Shown here piece after piece: positions 45,472 to 54,487 of a DNA stretch of 64,000 nucleotides. The notes beneath the pieces are model-generated. The model saw nothing but the letters and a program-made list of their open reading frames with translations. It searched no databases and was not told the origin of the DNA. Every line of letters starts with the position of its first letter. Position 1 is the stretch's first letter. The stretch covers positions 124,001 through 188,000 of the forward strand of contig NZ_FCOB02000004.1 of the NCBI RefSeq assembly GCF_001545075.1, read 5' to 3'. Both the position numbers and the translations under genes were made by a program. Origin of the DNA: Caballeronia ptereochthonis. GTDB lineage: Bacteria > Pseudomonadota > Gammaproteobacteria > Burkholderiales > Burkholderiaceae.

Positions 45472-46404
45472 ATGACCCAACCCGACGTGGGCCGCATCGA
45501 CGGTCTGACCTATCCTCGCGGCGTTGCCTACATGGCCGGCCAGTTTCTGCCAATGTCAGAGGCGCGTATCTCGGTGCTCGACTGGGGCTTGCTCCATTCC
45601 GATGTGACTTACGACACGGTGCACGTATGGGACGGCAAGTTCTTCCGTCTCGATCTGCATATCGAACGCTTTCGGCGTTCGCTCGCCAAACTGCGTCTCG
45701 TCGTGACACACAGCGATGACGCCCTGCGCGACATCCTCGTCGAATGCGTGCGGCGCTCGGGCTTGCGCCACGCGTACGTCGAGATGTTGTGCACACGCGG
45801 CGTGTCGCCGACGTTCAGCCGCGACCCGCGCGACGCGATCAACCAGTTCGTCGCGTTCGCGGTGCCGTACGGATCGGTCGCGAACGCGCAACAGCTGCGC
45901 GAGGGGTTGCACCTCCATCTGATCGACACGGTGCGGCGCATCCCGCCTGAATCCGTCGACCCGCAGATCAAGAATTACCACTGGCTCGATCTGGTCACCG
46001 CGCAGTTTCAGGGTTTCGATGCCGGCGCGGAGACCGTCGTCATCAAGGACATCGACGGAAACGTCGCGGAAGGTCCCGGCTTCAACATCTTCGCCGTCAA
46101 GGCAGGCGCGCTTCACACACCCGAGCGCGGCGTGCTGCACGGCATCACGCGCCGCACGGTGATCGATATCGCGGGGCGCCAGGGTATCGCCGTGCACACG
46201 GGAGCGCTCGGCGAAGACACGCTGCGCGACGCCGACGAGATCTTCATCACCTCGACGGCTGGCGGGGTCATGCCGGTCACGCGCCTGAACGGCGAGCCGG
46301 TTCGCGACGGCGCCCCCGGCGCAATCACGCGGTCGATTTACCGCACCTATTGGGAATGGCATGACGATCCGGCGTACACGCTCACGGTCGAGTACGCCGG
46401 ATGA
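45472..46404 (+). CDS. Class IV aminotransferase (D-amino acid / branched-chain type)
   Basis: The 310-residue PLP enzyme of fold type IV has an N-terminal SEARISVLDWGLLHSDVTYD, the PLP lysine in DPQIKNYHWLDLV, EGPGFNIFAV, and late ITSTAGGVMPVTRLNG. It is similar to D-alanine transaminase and to branched-chain aminotransferase; I cannot decide between them. ATG 45472 follows the deformylase homologue by seven bases. The set suggests import and conversion of an amino acid or its formyl derivative. Confidence 0.88.
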   Translation: MTQPDVGRIDGLTYPRGVAYMAGQFLPMSEARISVLDWGLLHSDVTYDTVHVWDGKFFRLDLHIERFRRSLAKLRLVVTHSDDALRDILVECVRRSGLRHAYVEMLCTRGVSPTFSRDPRDAINQFVAFAVPYGSVANAQQLREGLHLHLIDTVRRIPPESVDPQIKNYHWLDLVTAQFQGFDAGAETVVIKDIDGNVAEGPGFNIFAVKAGALHTPERGVLHGITRRTVIDIAGRQGIAVHTGALGEDTLRDADEIFITSTAGGVMPVTRLNGEPVRDGAPGAITRSIYRTYWEWHDDPAYTLTVEYAG

Positions 46405-46467
46405 GGTCTCCACGAAGGCTAGGCCGCGCGACATGTTGGAATAGATGATGCCGGGATTGAATATCGC

Positions 46468-46974
46468 TCACGCGGTGGCTTCAAATGCCGTGTGGTACTG
46501 CACGGTGCCTGTTGGCAACTCACCGCCAAAGGACAGCGCCTGAAAGTATTCGCGGGGAACCCCAGGCAGTTCCAGACCTGGATGTACCTTGAAGCCGAAG
46601 CGCCCATAGTAGCCAGGGTCGCCCAGCACTACGCAGCCAACGCCGCCCAGGCGCTGCAACTCGGACAGAGCGGCTTTCATCAAGGCTGAACCAATACCTT
46701 GGCCCTGACGATCCGGCCACACGGAGATTGGCCCGAGCCCGAACCAGCCGGGTGCGCCAGACGAAACCGTAACGGGGGAGACGGCGACATGGCCGGTGAT
46801 TTCATTGTTCTCTACCGCTACCAGGGAGACGGTGAGCTGCTTGCCGCGGCGCAGTGCATTGACGATAAATTGTTCGGTGTGGCTCGAATGTTCTTCGCGT
46901 TCAAACGCCGCCGTTGTCAGTCTCGTGATGGTGTCGATGTCTTCGGCGTGTTCGTCGCGGATCGTCATATTCAT
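46468..46974 (-). CDS. GNAT-family N-acetyltransferase
   Basis: The 168-residue protein has the GNAT acetyl-CoA motif SVWPDRQGQGIGSALMKAAL and GVGCVVLGDPGYYGRFGFKV. It is closest in look to the YhbS-like acetyltransferases, whose substrate is unknown. ATG 46974 follows GGAGAG; ATG 46968 is two codons inside. It is alone between the aminotransferase and the exoprotein gene. Confidence 0.9.
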   Translation of the reverse strand: MNMTIRDEHAEDIDTITRLTTAAFEREEHSSHTEQFIVNALRRGKQLTVSLVAVENNEITGHVAVSPVTVSSGAPGWFGLGPISVWPDRQGQGIGSALMKAALSELQRLGGVGCVVLGDPGYYGRFGFKVHPGLELPGVPREYFQALSFGGELPTGTVQYHTAFEATA

Positions 46975-47173
46975 ATTGAGTGTCTCTCCTTCATCGCCTA
47001 CTCGGAGATTCGATGCATGAGCCTTCATCTCGCTGTGTGGCCTGCAACCATAAACCATCAAGCCATAGACGGGTAAGTCGGGGAGAGTTGCAAAGCGGGA
47101 AAAGGTGTTGATGAGCGGCGTGGACGCGAAATCGGACGGCGCGCAATGCGCCCCGTCCGTCCGGCTCATCGCG

Positions 47174-49603
47174 TCACGGCTGCGCCTGCTGCCACTGCAG
47201 CACCGGATGCGTGGCGCCCGCCGGCATCGCCCATGCGCCGCCCGGACCGAAGTCCCACGACGTGAAGCTCGACGGCGTGCTCATCTGCGCGGTCGTGAGC
47301 CCGTTCGTGTCGGGCGGCGCCGTGCCGCCGCCGAGGTTGGCGCCCGCGGCGCTCGTGCGCGTCGTCGTATCCTTGTCCCAGTAGACGTTGGCGTTGATCG
47401 TACCGTAGTTGTATGCCGCGATGCCGCCGTACGCTCCGCCCGGCGGCCCGCCGCCGCCGACCTGACCCACGGCGAACGACTCGTTCACCACGCCGTTGGC
47501 GCCGTTGGTGCTGACCAGTCCTCCCCCGCTTCCGAGGGCGCCCGTGCCGCCGGTCGCATAGGACTGCGTGATCGCGCCGTTGTTGTTCGCGACGAGACCG
47601 CCGGTCGAGCCGTGCGAGCCGGCCACCGTCACGCCGGTCGCGAACGATTGCGCGATCGTGCCGTTGTTGGTGCCCACGAGACCACCCAACGGCCCTTGGG
47701 ATCTCACATCCGCCGAGCTCGACGAGCGCTCGACGGTGCCGTTGTTGACGCCGACCAGGCCGCCGCTGCCGCCGTTGCCGAAACCGCTCTGCGAGACCGA
47801 GCCCGCCGTCGACACATAGGCGACGACACCGTCGTTCCGGCCCGCGAGCAGGCCGAGGGCTCCTTCGTACACGCTGCCGACGTGACCATTGGTGAGACCC
47901 AGATTGCGCACGGCGCCGCTTGTGCCGACCACGCCGAACAAACCCGCGATCGCCTGGTTCGAGATGACGGGCGCGACCGCGTTCAGGCCGTCGATCGCAT
48001 GGCCGAAGCCGTCGAACTGGCCAGTGAAGGCGGCATCGGCGGTGGCGCCGATCGGCGTGAACTCATTGGGAGAGGTTTGGGTCGCGTTCGCGTCGATGTC
48101 CTTGCCGAGCGCATAGTTGCCCGCCAGGTCTTGCGACACGTTGCGCAGATCCGTCAGGTCGTTCACGAGCTTGTACGCGGTGATCTGCGTGACGAGGCCG
48201 CTATGCGGCGCGGCGGCCCAGCCGCTGTTGGTGAGCAGCGTGCCCGGCGCGTAGCTGCCGTTCATGTCGTAGAGCGCGCTCACGATGCCGGTGCTTGCCG
48301 ACCAGTCGATCGTGCCGCCGTTCGTCACGCCGCCGCCGTTGTTCACGCCGTTCGCATCCGCCCGGATCGTGAGATTGCCCGCGCCAGCGTTGGCGATCGT
48401 CGCGCTCGGGCCGACCGTCACGTCGTGCGCCGCGCCAAGCGTCAGCGATGCGTCGCCCTGCCATCGCACATCGCGCCCGACGGTCAGATCGCCGGCCGCG
48501 CCGTTCGAGCCGGTGGCTTCGACGTCGATCGACGTGCCGTTGCTCAAGTTGCGCGACAGCGTATCCGCGGTGGCGCTGCCGATCGTGAAGGTCGGCGCAC
48601 CGAGCTTCCATTTGCCGGCTTGCACCGTCGCGCCGGCCACGTCGAGCGTGTTCGCGCGCGTCTCCACCGTGCCGCCGCTGCCGTCGGCGTTCGCCGCGGC
48701 GATCTCGCCGTTCGCATGCACCGAACCTTGATCGGCGACGAGCCACACGTGGCCGTCGCGCGTCGCGGTGCCCGTCGCGCGAATCGCCGCGCTACGGCCC
48801 GCGAGCGCGTAGACATTGCCGTCCGCGGCTTGCAGGCTCGCTTGCGCGGCCTGGATCGTGCCGATGTTCGTGATCGTGCCGCCGCTGCCCGTCTGCACGA
48901 AGACTTGCCGGCTGCCCGACGCGTCCTGCAGCAGCACCTCGCTGCCGGTCGCGAGCTCGGCCGAGCCTTGCGGCGCGTCGATCGTGCCGCCGTTCACGAC
49001 GGCCGTGCGCGACACGAGGAACACGTCGCCGCCGCTCGAGCCGATCTTGCCGAGATTGACCACCGCGCCGTTGCCGCCTCCCGAAAGCGTGAGCGGGCCG
49101 CCGGTCATGAACGCGTCGCTGTTGACATCGAGCGCCGAGGCGACGAAGCGCCCGCCCGTCGCGACCACGCCGCCCGGGCCGACCAGCACGCCTTGCGGAT
49201 TGATCAGGTAGACGCTGCCGCTCGCGCTCAGCTGTCCGAGAATCACCGATGGATCGCCGCCCGTGACGCGGTTGAGCGTCGCGCCCGAGCCGTTGTTGAA
49301 GGTGACCTGCCGGCCGCCGCCGATCGAGAAGCTGTTCCAGTCGATCACGCCGCGTGACGAGGTCTGATCGATCACGAGCGCCTGGCCGCCGCCGCCGATG
49401 GACCCGCTGCCGGCGACGAACTGGCCGCCCTTCGGCAATGGCGGCGCGGCGGTTGCGCCGGCGCACGCGAGCCCGACGACGACCGGCACGAGCAGCGCCA
49501 GCGGCCGCAGCCGCGCGCTGCGAGTGCGCGTGATCGAGAGATGCGGATGCTCGGATCGATGCATGCGAAGCATCCGCGGGATGAAGTGAAAACCGCGCTG
49601 CAT
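47174..49603 (-). CDS. TPS-type exoprotein (filamentous haemagglutinin N-terminal domain) with GLUG repeats
   Basis: The 809-residue secreted protein has an extended signal peptide ending near residue 53 (ATAA-PP). It is followed by the TPS secretion domain: FVAGSGSIGGGGQALVIDQT, VIDWNSFSIGGGRQVTFNNG and LINPQGVLVGPGGVV (usual NPNG is NPQG). A beta-helical middle runs to about 480. The C-terminal third has repeated GLUG-like units (GGLVGVNNGTVERS, GGLVGTNNGTIAQS, GGLVANNNGAITQS), then a short end. No TpsB transporter gene is in the window, so it is an orphan here. GGAGGG precedes ATG 49603. Likely an adhesin or surface protein. Confidence 0.85.
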   Translation of the reverse strand: MQRGFHFIPRMLRMHRSEHPHLSITRTRSARLRPLALLVPVVVGLACAGATAAPPLPKGGQFVAGSGSIGGGGQALVIDQTSSRGVIDWNSFSIGGGRQVTFNNGSGATLNRVTGGDPSVILGQLSASGSVYLINPQGVLVGPGGVVATGGRFVASALDVNSDAFMTGGPLTLSGGGNGAVVNLGKIGSSGGDVFLVSRTAVVNGGTIDAPQGSAELATGSEVLLQDASGSRQVFVQTGSGGTITNIGTIQAAQASLQAADGNVYALAGRSAAIRATGTATRDGHVWLVADQGSVHANGEIAAANADGSGGTVETRANTLDVAGATVQAGKWKLGAPTFTIGSATADTLSRNLSNGTSIDVEATGSNGAAGDLTVGRDVRWQGDASLTLGAAHDVTVGPSATIANAGAGNLTIRADANGVNNGGGVTNGGTIDWSASTGIVSALYDMNGSYAPGTLLTNSGWAAAPHSGLVTQITAYKLVNDLTDLRNVSQDLAGNYALGKDIDANATQTSPNEFTPIGATADAAFTGQFDGFGHAIDGLNAVAPVISNQAIAGLFGVVGTSGAVRNLGLTNGHVGSVYEGALGLLAGRNDGVVAYVSTAGSVSQSGFGNGGSGGLVGVNNGTVERSSSSADVRSQGPLGGLVGTNNGTIAQSFATGVTVAGSHGSTGGLVANNNGAITQSYATGGTGALGSGGGLVSTNGANGVVNESFAVGQVGGGGPPGGAYGGIAAYNYGTINANVYWDKDTTTRTSAAGANLGGGTAPPDTNGLTTAQMSTPSSFTSWDFGPGGAWAMPAGATHPVLQWQQAQP

Positions 49604-49987
49604 AAGCCCTCCGGACAGTGTTGTTCGATCGTTCTCGTTGGGCCGCTGACGGTGGAGCCGCTATTGCCATCCAACATGTACGAGGCGCGAACATCGACGT
49701 GCGAGCGGGCGTGCAGATGGTAACAATCCGCTTAATACGTCTATGTGGGGTTTCGCACATTCATGTTGTTGAAGAAAATGGCAGTGCCGCAACGCGCCGA
49801 GTATCGGGACGCGCTCATGACGCGGCATGAAAATTGAGTATCGAAGGCGTGTGCGCGCCGGCCGATCCGACATGGCCGGTCGAGCGGCGCGTGGGATGAA
49901 CGACTCGTGCAGGAAAACCAGCAAGGCGGCGCGGCGCGATGGGCACGTTGCCGTGCCTCATCAGACGCGCCGCGATCGGGCCGCCGC
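49604..49987. other. Gene-free stretch upstream of the TPS exoprotein
   Basis: No convincing gene. The part from about 49720 to 49800 is AT-richer than its surroundings and should hold the exoprotein promoter, though no clear -35/-10 is visible. A small stem (CCGGCC 49858-49863, GGCCGG 49874-49879) lies about 110 bases downstream of the glucose dehydrogenase end and could be its terminator; no T-run follows. Confidence 0.35.
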
Positions 49988-52387
49988 TTACTGCGGCAGC
50001 GCGTAGGCGATCACATGATCGCCGAGCTTGGTGCCGAACGAACCGTGGCCACCCGCGGCGATCACGATGTACTGGCGGCCGTCGATGGAATAGCTCATCG
50101 GCGTGGCCTGGCCGCCCGCGGGCAGACGCGCCTGCCAGAGCTCCTTGCCGGTGTGCACGTCGAATGCGCGGATGTAGTTGTCCGCGGTCGCGCCGATGAA
50201 CACGACGCCGCCCGCCGTCACGATCGGACCGCCCAGCATCGGCATGCCCATCTTGAACGGCAGCGGAATCGGCGAGCTGTCACGCACGGTGCCGATGCGC
50301 TGCTTCCACACGATCTCGTTGGTCTTGAGGTCGATCGCCGAGATGTAGCCCCACGCCGGCTGCTTGCAGGGCAGGCCGAACGGCGAAAGGAACGGGTTCA
50401 GCGTCACGCCGTACGGCAAACCATATTGCGGCTGGATGCCCGACTCCGTGCCGCTGCCCTTGGCGCCCGGCACCGGCTCCATCGGATTGCCCGGGCCGCG
50501 CGGGATCAGACGCGAGACGAACGGCAGCGCGATCGGATTGGCGATGGCGATCTGGCGGTCGGTGTCGACGGCAATGCCGCCCCACTCGAACATGCCCAGG
50601 TTGCCCGGGAACACGAGCGTGCCCTGCAGCGACGGCGGCGTGAACGTGCCCTCATAGCGTAGCTTGTGGAACATCACGCGGCAGACGAGCTGATCGTACA
50701 TCGTCGCGCCCCACATGTCGGCGTCGGTGAGCTTCTCCTTCGGACGGAACGTGAGATCGGAGAACGGCTGCGTCGGCGAGACGTGGTCGCCGGGCGCTGC
50801 GCCTTGCGGCACCGGCATTTCCGGCGCCGGCACGACCGGCACGCCGGTGCGGCGGTCCAGCACGAACAGGTTGCCGGTCTTCGCGGGCGCGTACACGACC
50901 GGCACCGTCTGGCCGTCCTTCGCGGTGATGTCGGCGAGCGTCGGCTGCGACGGCTGGTCCATGTCCCACAGGTCGTGGTGCGCGGTCTGGTAGAACCAGG
51001 CGAGCTTGCCCGTCGACGCGTGCAGCGCGAGAAGGCCACTCGCGTAACGCTCCTGCTCGGGCGTGCGGTTACCGCCCCAGATGTCCGGCGTCGTCACGCC
51101 CATCGGCAGATAAACGATGTCGAGCTTCGCGTCGTAGGCGGAAGGCGCCCATGAGTTCGGCGAATTGAAGGTGTAGTGCTCGCCCGGGCCCGGAATCTTG
51201 TTCGGATCCTGCGCGCCCGGATCGAACGCCCACAGCAGATCGCCCGTGCGCACGTCGAAGCCGCGGATCACGCCCGACGGCTCGCGCGTCGAGAAGTTGT
51301 CCTCGACCGCGCCCGCCACGATGATCACCTTGCTGGTGACGATTGGCGGTGAAGTCGGCTCGTACATGCCCGGTGTCGTGACCGGCTGCGCATGTTGCAG
51401 GTCGAGGTCGCCGTTGTTGCCGAAGCCCGCGCAGCGCTCGCCCGTCTGCGCGTCGAGCGCGTAGAGGTGGCCGTCGTTGACCGGCAGATAGACGCGGCGC
51501 GTGCATGCCGCGGGCGCGGCGGCTTGCGTGGCCGAGGCGGCAGGCTCAGCCGTCGCGGCGCTCGCCGACAAGTCGACATACGAGACGCCGCGGCAGGTCA
51601 CGTGCTGGAACGACGGATCGGCCTGCAGCTTCGGATCGAACGTCCACTTGAGCGCGCCTGTCTTCGCGTCGAGCGCGAACAGCTTCTGGTGCGGCGAGCA
51701 CAGATAGAGCAGCTCGCCGATCTTGATCGGCGTGACTTCGTTGGTGATCTCGACAGGATCGTTCGGGCCTTTCATGTCGCCCGTGCGGAAAGTCCAGGCC
51801 ACTTGCAGATTCTTCACGTTTTCAGGCGTGATCTGCTGCAGGGGCGAATAGCGCGTGCCCTCCTGGGTACGGCCGTAGGCGGGCCAGTCGGCGGGATCGA
51901 TGCCGTCTGGAGCGGTCGCCGGCGCCGCGCCGGACGACGCGCTCAGCGAGCCGTTGACGGTCTGCGGATCGTTGAAGCTCGCATAGACCAGCACGCCCGC
52001 CCAGATCACGAGCGCGCCGACCAGCGAGCTTACACCGAGCTTCCGCGCGCCTTCGAGGCGCCAGCTCACGAGCAGCAGCAGCCATACGCCGAACAAGACG
52101 AGCACGCCGGAACGCGGTGCGAGCGCCCAGAAGTCGGTGCCCGACTCCGAGATCGCCCAGATCGCGGTGCCCACGAGCACGAGCGCGTAGAGCACGAGCG
52201 CCGCGGGACTGCGCCGGTACAGCAGCCATGTCACACCGAGCAGCACGACGCCGGTCACGACGTAATAGGCGGAGCCCCCGAGCGAGAGCAGCCACGCGCC
52301 CCCGACCAGCAGATACAGCGCGGTGAGCGCGGTGAACAGCAGTGTGATGACGCCGATAAAACCCAACGATGTCGACTGTCTGGACAT
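49988..52387 (-). CDS. gcd: Membrane-bound PQQ-dependent glucose dehydrogenase
   Basis: The 799-residue quinoprotein oxidises glucose to gluconolactone in the periplasm and reduces ubiquinone. The N-terminus has five transmembrane helices (to about residue 150), then the eight-bladed PQQ domain: DWPAYGRTQEGTRYSPLQQI, EVTPIKIGELLYLCSPHQKL, HHDLWDMDQPSQPTL, TPMSYSIDGRQYIVIAAGG. Length and order match Gcd of other bacteria. The start at 52387 (MSRQST) removes an upstream tail that is not membrane-like. Gcd activity acidifies surroundings and can dissolve mineral phosphate. PQQ synthesis genes are not in the window. Confidence 0.95.
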   Translation of the reverse strand: MSRQSTSLGFIGVITLLFTALTALYLLVGGAWLLSLGGSAYYVVTGVVLLGVTWLLYRRSPAALVLYALVLVGTAIWAISESGTDFWALAPRSGVLVLFGVWLLLLVSWRLEGARKLGVSSLVGALVIWAGVLVYASFNDPQTVNGSLSASSGAAPATAPDGIDPADWPAYGRTQEGTRYSPLQQITPENVKNLQVAWTFRTGDMKGPNDPVEITNEVTPIKIGELLYLCSPHQKLFALDAKTGALKWTFDPKLQADPSFQHVTCRGVSYVDLSASAATAEPAASATQAAAPAACTRRVYLPVNDGHLYALDAQTGERCAGFGNNGDLDLQHAQPVTTPGMYEPTSPPIVTSKVIIVAGAVEDNFSTREPSGVIRGFDVRTGDLLWAFDPGAQDPNKIPGPGEHYTFNSPNSWAPSAYDAKLDIVYLPMGVTTPDIWGGNRTPEQERYASGLLALHASTGKLAWFYQTAHHDLWDMDQPSQPTLADITAKDGQTVPVVYAPAKTGNLFVLDRRTGVPVVPAPEMPVPQGAAPGDHVSPTQPFSDLTFRPKEKLTDADMWGATMYDQLVCRVMFHKLRYEGTFTPPSLQGTLVFPGNLGMFEWGGIAVDTDRQIAIANPIALPFVSRLIPRGPGNPMEPVPGAKGSGTESGIQPQYGLPYGVTLNPFLSPFGLPCKQPAWGYISAIDLKTNEIVWKQRIGTVRDSSPIPLPFKMGMPMLGGPIVTAGGVVFIGATADNYIRAFDVHTGKELWQARLPAGGQATPMSYSIDGRQYIVIAAGGHGSFGTKLGDHVIAYALPQ

Positions 52388-52509
52388 GATTATTTCACCC
52401 CTTTGTTGAGGGCGCCACGCGCACCGCCTGTTGCGCGATGCCCGAGGCGCGGGCACACCGGCTGACCCGCCGGACTTCTTCCGGGTTCGCCGGACATGCG
52501 GGACAAACG

Positions 52510-52803
52510 TCAGAACACGTGCATCATCCCGATGTATACGCCGGTCTGCAACTCGCCTGCCATCGGGCTCGTGCACGAACCGGCTGCGCGCGGCGTCGCG
52601 AACACCAGGAAGGTGCCGCCGTTCCTGCCGTTGTTCACGTACGCGACGGTGCCGTACGGAAACATGCGTGCACTCAGGTTCAGGTTATAGGCGGTCCCGA
52701 GCGCACAGAGTATCGCGTGACTACCGAGGGCGTGCGAGACAGCGCCGCTGCCCTTGTCCACGTCGATGCGGAAGTCCGCCGCGGTCACGACCCACCGCGG
52801 CAT
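52510..52803 (-). pseudogene. 3' relic of an OmpC-type Gram-negative porin
   Basis: The minus-strand frame of about 97 codons ends LGTAYNLNLSARMFPYGTVA, YVNNGRNGGTFLVFATPRAA, then GELQTGVYIGMMHVF and stop. This is the C-terminal beta-strand pattern of Burkholderia-type porins, including the terminal Phe used for outer-membrane assembly. A whole porin is about 350-400 residues; the 5' three quarters and the signal peptide are missing. The first ~30 codons look degenerate. The break lies at a 19-bp inverted repeat that begins at the frame's only good ATG. I call it a relic; expression as a short protein is unlikely but not excluded. Confidence 0.65.
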
Positions 52804-52869
52804 GGCCTGATATATGACGCCTGGCACATGACGCCTGGGCGGTTGTGGCCGGCGTCATATATCAGGCCA
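52803..52869. repeat. 19-bp perfect inverted repeat with 11-bp direct repeat
   Basis: TGGCCTGATATATGACGCC (52803-52821) and its exact complement (52851-52869) flank 29 bases. Overlapping the left arm, ATGACGCCTGG occurs twice (52814-52824 and 52828-52838). The element sits exactly at the broken end of the porin relic. It can fold into a cruciform or RNA hairpin, or be a dyad operator or the end of a lost mobile element. Confidence 0.85.
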
Positions 52870-53094
52870 CGCCCACGGCGAATGGGGCGCCGAATGGTGC
52901 GTGCAGGCAGTGTGGATCTTGAACTTCCGCACGCGCAGAGGTCTCAGCCAGAAACTTTGTTGCAACCCGAACCATCCGCGGTGGCAAACTGCGCAGGCCT
53001 GTTCATCGTTTTGTCACGCGCGTGCGCGGAATGCGATTTGCGGCCGAAACACGTTCTGTCCTTCCGGCTCGATCGACGCGCCGACCAACAACCG

Positions 53095-54390
53095 ATGAAC
53101 ACTCGCCTGCTCAGTCTTACGCGCATTCCCTTTTTTCTGCCGCTCGCCGCCGCCACCTTGATGCTCGGCATCGCGATGTCCTTCACCGCGCCGTATCTCT
53201 CGCTGTTCAGCGTGGAGCAGGCCGCCATGACACCGTTGCGGCTCGGCGTCTTCATGACGGTGATCGCCGCGAGCGGCGTGGTGGCGAGTGCCTTCGCGGG
53301 CAAGTGGTCGGACCGGCATGGTCATCATCGCGGACTGTTGCTTGCGGCGCTCATTGCATCGTCGCTCGGCTTCCTGCTGCTGTGTCTGGTGCGCAACTAC
53401 GCGGCGCTGGTCACGATCGGCCTCGTGTTTCTCGGTGCGGGCGGGTCCGCCATGTCGCTCGTGTTCTCGTTCGCGCGCGCGGCGCTGCCCGTCGACGACG
53501 AAGCCGAGCGGTCGTTCGCGCTTGCGACGCTGAGAACAGTCCTCTCGATGGCATGGGTGTTCGGACCTTCCGTCGGTGCGCTGGTGCTGGCCGCGTCGGG
53601 CTTCTACGGCCTGTTCCTGTTTGCGGCGGCGTGTTTCGCAGCGTGCAGCGCCATCGTATGGCGCATGCACGATTCGCCCAAGGGCGATCCGCACAGCGCG
53701 CCGGCGCACTATGCAGGCGATCCGTCGTCGCTGCTCGAGGTGACGGCGCCCGACACCGAAGAGCTCGTGCAGCCGCACGCCGGCGCACCGCACACGCGCG
53801 CGGAAATATCCCGCGCCACCGTCGCGCTGACGCTCATCGGACTTGCCGCGAGCGCGACGATGATCGTTCTGCCGCTCTATGTCGTGCATGGCATGCATGG
53901 CACGCGCATCGATGTCTCCATCATGCTCAGGCTCGGCGCGTTCCTCGAGATACCGATGATGCTGGCGCTCGGCGCACGCGGCTCGCGTCTCGACAAGCAG
54001 CGCTGGCTCGCGTCCTGCGCGGCCGTGCACATGGTCTATTTCGTTGCGATCGCGGCGGCGCCGAGCATCCGCGTCCTGATTCCCATGCAGGCCTTCAACG
54101 CGTTCGTCGTTTCGGTGACCTCATGCCTCGGCATGACTTACATGCAGGACCTGATGCCCCGCAGCCCGGGATCGGCGACGGCGCTGTTCTTCAACGCGTC
54201 CCGCGTCGGTTCGATTCTCTCCGGCGTGTTGTCCGGCGCGCTCGTGGCGGCGCTCGGCTATCGGGGCACGTTTCTCGTCTGCGGTTGCCTCACGCTGAGC
54301 GCATGGGTGCTGTTCGTCAATCCGCCGTTCGGACTCATTGCCCAGCGATTGCGCGACTGGTGGAAAGCACGGCGAGAGCCGGTACGGTGA
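53095..54390 (+). CDS. MFS transporter, sugar-efflux (SetA) type
   Basis: The 431-residue protein has about twelve transmembrane helices. Loop 2-3 carries SAFAGKWSDRHGHHRGLLLA, the MFS motif A variant, and the long central loop is Asp/His-rich. The general look fits sugar efflux transporters. Substrate unknown. ATG 53095 has no strong ribosome site, but matches the start of helix 1. Confidence 0.82.
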   Translation: MNTRLLSLTRIPFFLPLAAATLMLGIAMSFTAPYLSLFSVEQAAMTPLRLGVFMTVIAASGVVASAFAGKWSDRHGHHRGLLLAALIASSLGFLLLCLVRNYAALVTIGLVFLGAGGSAMSLVFSFARAALPVDDEAERSFALATLRTVLSMAWVFGPSVGALVLAASGFYGLFLFAAACFAACSAIVWRMHDSPKGDPHSAPAHYAGDPSSLLEVTAPDTEELVQPHAGAPHTRAEISRATVALTLIGLAASATMIVLPLYVVHGMHGTRIDVSIMLRLGAFLEIPMMLALGARGSRLDKQRWLASCAAVHMVYFVAIAAAPSIRVLIPMQAFNAFVVSVTSCLGMTYMQDLMPRSPGSATALFFNASRVGSILSGVLSGALVAALGYRGTFLVCGCLTLSAWVLFVNPPFGLIAQRLRDWWKARREPVR

Positions 54391-54487
54391 TTTCGTCTGC
54401 ATGGGACGAGGCGCGGCTCTTGCCCTCGTCCCGCATGACCATCTCGCGACAGGCAAGGACAGGCGCCCGGGCCGCGCGCACAGCGCT

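Noticed and set aside
49661..49924. 87-codon minus frame upstream of the TPS exoprotein
   Set aside because: No ribosome site and no recognisable features; overlaps the probable promoter.
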